A stretch of DNA of 9,812 nucleotides from an uncultured Verrucomicrobiota bacterium. GTDB taxonomy: Bacteria; Verrucomicrobiota; Verrucomicrobiae; Opitutales; Opitutaceae. Every line of letters begins with the position of its first letter. Within the stretch, counting starts at the first letter, position 1. Of this stretch, positions 7,871 through 9,812 are shown in pieces. The notes under the pieces are model-generated. The model had not been told where the DNA came from. It did no database searches and saw only the letters and a program-made list of their open reading frames with translations. A program made the position numbers and the translations under genes. The stretch covers positions 1 through 9,812 of the forward strand of contig CAMLNJ010000068.1 in NCBI GenBank assembly GCA_946481225.1, read 5' to 3'.

Positions 7871-8833
7871 CTACAGCTTCCTCACCGCGCGAAGGCGGGC
7901 GGAGCGGGCGCGGGGGTTCGAGGCGAGCTCGGCGTCGGAGGCGACGGCGGGCTTGCGGGTGAGAAGTTCGGCCACGGCGACGCGAAGATCGGCCGGGCGA
8001 TGGTCGTCCTGGGACTCGGGGCGGCCGCACAGATGGTTGAAGTAGCGCTTCACCGGGCGGTCCTCGAGGGAATGGAAGGCGATGACGGCGAGCACGCCGC
8101 CGGGGGCGAGGGCGGCGAAGGCGGCGGGCAGGGCGCGCTCGAGGGCGCCGAGCTCGTCGTTGACCGCGATGCGGATGCCTTGGAAGGCGCGCGTGGCCGG
8201 ATGGATCTTCGAGGCGAAGCGGTCGCGCGCGGGGATCGCGTCGGCGATCAGCGCGGCGAGCGAGGCGGTGCGGGCGAGCGCGCCGGTGCCGCGGGCGGCG
8301 AGGATGGCGCGGACGACGCGGCCGGCGTGGCGCTCCTCGCCATAGTCGCCGATGGCGCGAAAGAGCATGTCCTCGGTCGCGGTCTCGAGCCAGCGCGAGG
8401 CGGGCACGCCGTGGCGCGGGTCCATGCGCATGTCGGCGGGCGCGTCGTTGCGAAAAGAGAAACCGCGCGAGGCGTCGTCGAGCTGGAAGGAAGAGACGCC
8501 GAGGTCGAAGAGCACGCCGTCGAGGCCGGAGAAGCCGAGCGAGGCGAGCTGGCCGAAGTCGCGGTCGACGAGTTCGAAGCGGTCCCCGAACTCCTCGCGG
8601 AGCGCGGCGGCGCGGGGGCCGGCCTCGGGATCACGGTCGAGCGCGACGACGCGGCAGCCCGGAGCGGACTCGAGGATGGCGCGCGTGTGGCCGCCGGCGC
8701 CGAAGGTGCAGTCGAGATAGCGACCGCCGGCGCGCGGCGCGAGGAGCGCGATAGTCTCGCGGAGGAGAACCGAGATGTGACCGGGCGTCGACATGGGGGC
8801 GGGCGCGGCGGGTTCAGGAAGCGCGGCGAACAT
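7871..8833 (-). CDS. rsmH: 16S rRNA (cytosine-1402-N4)-methyltransferase RsmH
   Basis: RsmH (MraW) methylates N4 of C1402 in the 16S rRNA decoding region using S-adenosylmethionine. The 320-residue protein shows the family's motifs: GHISVLLRE (18-26), the SAM loop [10 protein letters not shown] (41-50), ALDRD (64-68), [11 protein letters not shown] (105-115), GFSFRND followed by ADMRMD (124-138), [24 protein letters not shown], and the usual basic C-terminus [11 protein letters not shown]. Length is normal. Two starts are possible. ATG at 8833 has GGAGG ten bases upstream. ATG at 8794 gives [11 protein letters not shown] but lacks any such site. I prefer 8833, which adds 13 Ala/Pro-rich residues. 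It follows mraZ by 69 bases, as in nearly all dcw clusters. Confidence 0.97.
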   Translation of the reverse strand: MFAALPEPAAPAPMSTPGHISVLLRETIALLAPRAGGRYLDCTFGAGGHTRAILESAPGCRVVALDRDPEAGPRAAALREEFGDRFELVDRDFGQLASLGFSGLDGVLFDLGVSSFQLDDASRGFSFRNDAPADMRMDPRHGVPASRWLETATEDMLFRAIGDYGEERHAGRVVRAILAARGTGALARTASLAALIADAIPARDRFASKIHPATRAFQGIRIAVNDELGALERALPAAFAALAPGGVLAVIAFHSLEDRPVKRYFNHLCGRPESQDDHRPADLRVAVAELLTRKPAVASDAELASNPRARSARLRAVRKL

Positions 8834-8843
8834 GGTCGGCGGG

Positions 8844-8848
8844 CCTCC
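8844..8848 (-). promoter_or_regulatory. Shine-Dalgarno GGAGG upstream of rsmH
   Basis: GGAGG in the mraZ-rsmH gap lies ten bases before the ATG at 8833. The spacing is somewhat long but usable. It decides between the two candidate rsmH starts, because the alternative ATG at 8794 is preceded only by C-rich sequence. Confidence 0.5.
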
Positions 8849-8902
8849 GGGCGGCGTGGACGGGGAGATAAGAGGCGGCGGGTTTCATTTTTCCCGGTGT
8901 CC

Positions 8903-9352
8903 TCAGATCCCCATCCGACGCAGACGGTCGGCGGGCTTTTGCGCGGCGGTGGCGGCCTGCACGCGGTCCCAGTGCTCGGGACTGTAGAGGTTAAACTTGT
9001 TCATCGAGCCCACGAGGACGGCGTCCTTGGCGATGCCGGCGTGGGCGAGCAGCTCGGGCGTGAGCATCACGCGACCGGCCTTGTCGAAGGAGAAGGAAAG
9101 CGTCTTCGAGAAGAAGTCGGCGGCCGCCTCCTGGGCCTCGGAGTCGGATAGGGCTTTCTCCGCTACGCGCTCGTAGAGCTTTTGCGCCTCAATCGGCGGC
9201 AGGACGCTGAGGTATCCGTCGAGTGGAACGACGAGAAACGTGTCCCCTGCCGTGTGCGCAGACCGCCACGCCGACGGAATCGTGAGCCGATTCTTGTCGT
9301 CCAACGTGTGCCGGAACGAGCCGGTGTAGAACGGTTTGCCAAAAGAGGACAT
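8903..9352 (-). CDS. mraZ: Transcriptional regulator MraZ
   Basis: MraZ is an AbrB-like (swapped-hairpin) DNA-binding protein that forms ring-shaped oligomers and regulates the dcw operon from tandem boxes in its own promoter. The 149-residue product has the two tandem MraZ domains, each with its DxxxR signature: LDDKNRLTIP with D18 and R22, and FDKAGRVMLTP with D90 and R94. The N-terminus FYTGSFRHTLDDK is typical. The ATG at 9352 is directly preceded in frame by TAA, so this is the earliest possible ATG. No Shine-Dalgarno match is seen in front of it, which is odd for a lead gene and suggests weak or leader-dependent translation. It is the first gene of the cluster and sits just downstream of six TGGG boxes. 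Confidence 0.97.
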   Translation of the reverse strand: MSSFGKPFYTGSFRHTLDDKNRLTIPSAWRSAHTAGDTFLVVPLDGYLSVLPPIEAQKLYERVAEKALSDSEAQEAAADFFSKTLSFSFDKAGRVMLTPELLAHAGIAKDAVLVGSMNKFNLYSPEHWDRVQAATAAQKPADRLRRMGI

Positions 9353-9371
9353 TTAGAGGTGCCGCGGTGTG

Positions 9372-9407
9372 CCCCACAACGCCCCATTTCGTCCCATTTT
9401 CACCCAC
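9372..9407 (-). promoter_or_regulatory. Proximal MraZ box array, four TGGG repeats
   Basis: On the minus strand four TGGG cores (CCCA on the plus strand at 9373, 9383, 9393 and 9403) repeat in exact 10-base register, 21 to 54 bases before the mraZ ATG. TGGGN direct repeats with 5-base spacers in the mraZ promoter are the established MraZ operator type, so this is very probably where MraZ binds to control its own operon. The nearness to the ATG places the boxes over the core promoter, the transcription start or the leader, which fits repression. Confidence 0.85.
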
Positions 9408-9429
9408 TTCGCGCAAGTAAAAAGCCTCC

Positions 9430-9443
9430 CCCATAGTGCCCCA
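9430..9443 (-). promoter_or_regulatory. Distal pair of MraZ-type TGGG boxes
   Basis: Two further TGGG cores (CCCA on the plus strand at 9430 and 9440) lie 10 bases apart, in the same orientation as the proximal four. Their phase is shifted: 27 bases separate the nearest cores of the two groups, about half a helical turn off the 10-base register. The 23 bases between the groups include a T-run (CTTTTTAC on the minus strand) that could serve as a -35 region, but no convincing -10 can be named. Confidence 0.6.
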
Positions 9444-9454
9444 CAGGCAAAAAC

Positions 9455-9463
9455 TTATTCACA
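9455..9463 (+). promoter_or_regulatory. DnaA-box-like 9-mer
   Basis: TTATTCACA matches the relaxed DnaA box consensus TTWTNCACA at all nine positions, 12 bases from the distal MraZ boxes and upstream of the cluster promoter. A match of this degeneracy is expected roughly once by chance in about 10 kb at neutral composition, and less in GC-rich DNA, so the call is tentative. Confidence 0.25.
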
Positions 9464-9700
9464 AAACCGGGCGCTGTTTACCGAGCGAACCCACGCGACA
9501 AGATCGGCGTCGGCGAAACGCCGCACCGCAAACGCCACGGTTTCTCAGGTCCCCGGTCCTCGCATCACCCCGCGTCCCGGGGTTCTGCGCTGGCTCCGCG
9601 CCTGAACTTACGCCCCGCCGCTCCGCCCCCCCGCCCCTTTTCCCTTCCCTTGCCTCCCTTTCCAACCACCCCATTCGCCACCCCGTTAATCGGTAGCGAC
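9464..9700. other. Gene-free region between the upstream terminator and the mraZ control region
   Basis: I find no convincing gene here. The short open frames on either strand lack family features and ribosome binding sites, and overlap one another. It holds small hairpins, for example CGGCG-AAA-CGCCG at 9511-9523 and CCCCG-CGTCC-CGGGG near 9568-9582, plus the polypurine tract described separately. It could contain a distal promoter or long leader for the dcw transcript. Confidence 0.5.
9626..9663 (-). other. Polypurine, G-run-rich tract with G-quadruplex potential on the coding strand
   Basis: On the minus strand five G-runs of at least three (plus-strand C-runs at 9656-9658, 9647-9649, 9642-9644, 9634-9637 and 9626-9632) are separated by loops of 6, 2, 4 and 1 bases. 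This meets the usual G3+N1-7 rule for a G-quadruplex. The strand is almost pure purine for about 40 bases. It lies roughly 275-310 bases upstream of mraZ, on the strand identical to the mRNA. Confidence 0.5.
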
Positions 9701-9749
9701 CGGAAAAGAAAGACCGCCGACGAGCGACGAATCGGCTCGGGCGGCGGTC
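9701..9749 (-). terminator. Rho-independent terminator of an unseen upstream gene
   Basis: Read on the minus strand, arms GACCGCCG and CGGCGGTC (9742-9749 with 9712-9719) plus an inner GCTCG/CGAGC pairing form a 13-bp stem with a small internal mismatch and a loop of about 9 bases. The stem is followed directly by TTTCTTTTCC. This is the textbook form of an intrinsic terminator. It works only for minus-strand transcripts, since the plus-strand side has no T-run. It implies a minus-strand gene or RNA ending at or beyond about 9750. All three minus-strand frames close between 9780 and 9800, so only a few terminal codons, if any, lie in the window. Confidence 0.8.
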
Positions 9750-9812
9750 GGTATCGTTCGGGGGCGTCTATCGCAGCTTCTATGGCCGATCACTCAGAGT
9801 TGCTGGCGCGCC

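Noticed and set aside
9369..9696. Short plus-strand open frames (78 and 86 residues) and a minus-strand frame upstream of mraZ
   Set aside because: They overlap the MraZ boxes and each other, have no ribosome binding site or recognisable features, and are basic/Pro-rich in a manner expected of GC-rich non-coding DNA.
1..9812. CRISPR arrays, tRNA or rRNA genes, insertion sequences, phage genes
   Set aside because: No spaced direct repeats of CRISPR type, no tRNA- or rRNA-like sequence and no transposase or integrase motifs were seen on either strand.

Overview
The window is a GC-rich bacterial chromosome segment that carries the front part of a division and cell wall (dcw) cluster, read entirely on the minus strand. 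In transcription order, from right to left, the genes are mraZ, rsmH (mraW), an ftsL-like gene, ftsI (pbpB), murE, murF, mraY and murD. murD is cut by the left window edge. All eight assignments rest on motifs read directly in the translations. The large open frames on the plus strand are GC-rich antisense shadows. Gene order, GC richness and the look of MraY and the small FtsL fit a Verrucomicrobia/Opitutaceae-type organism. That taxonomic guess is inference from general resemblance, not from a search.

Right end (about 9353-9812): a strong hairpin followed by a U-rich tract (9701-9749, minus strand) looks like the terminator of an unseen gene further right, insulating the cluster. Next come about 240 bases without a convincing gene, including a polypurine, G-run-rich stretch on the coding strand (about 9626-9663). 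A perfect DnaA-box-like 9-mer follows (9455-9463). Then come six TGGG boxes in exact 10-bp register, as a distal pair and a proximal group of four, which match the operator type bound by MraZ. mraZ follows, so autoregulation of the cluster is likely.

Middle (2390-8903): mraZ and rsmH are separated by 69 bases. rsmH and ftsL are separated by 115 bases that are AT-richer than the surroundings. From ftsL onward the genes are packed tightly: a 4-nt gap to ftsI, an ATGA overlap from ftsI to murE, a TGATG overlap from murE to murF, and an 18-nt gap to mraY. This implies one transcript with translational coupling. MurE appears to carry an N-terminal extension of about 66 residues, supported by a good ribosome binding site at the upstream start.

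Left end (1-1243): mraY and murD are separated by about 165 bases that hold an unusual element. It consists of two inverted arms built of roughly 7-base GACT/GTC units, with a GC-rich centre. murD has no ATG near its expected start and probably begins at a GTG 12 bases after this element.

Together the genes make the peptidoglycan precursor (MurE adds meso-diaminopimelate, MurF adds D-Ala-D-Ala, MraY makes lipid I, MurD adds D-Glu earlier in the same route) and the septal machinery that uses it (FtsI, FtsL). MraZ and RsmH supply control and ribosome modification. No wholly new multi-gene system is visible. The most novel items are the heptad-repeat element, the MurE extension and the layout of the mraZ control region.
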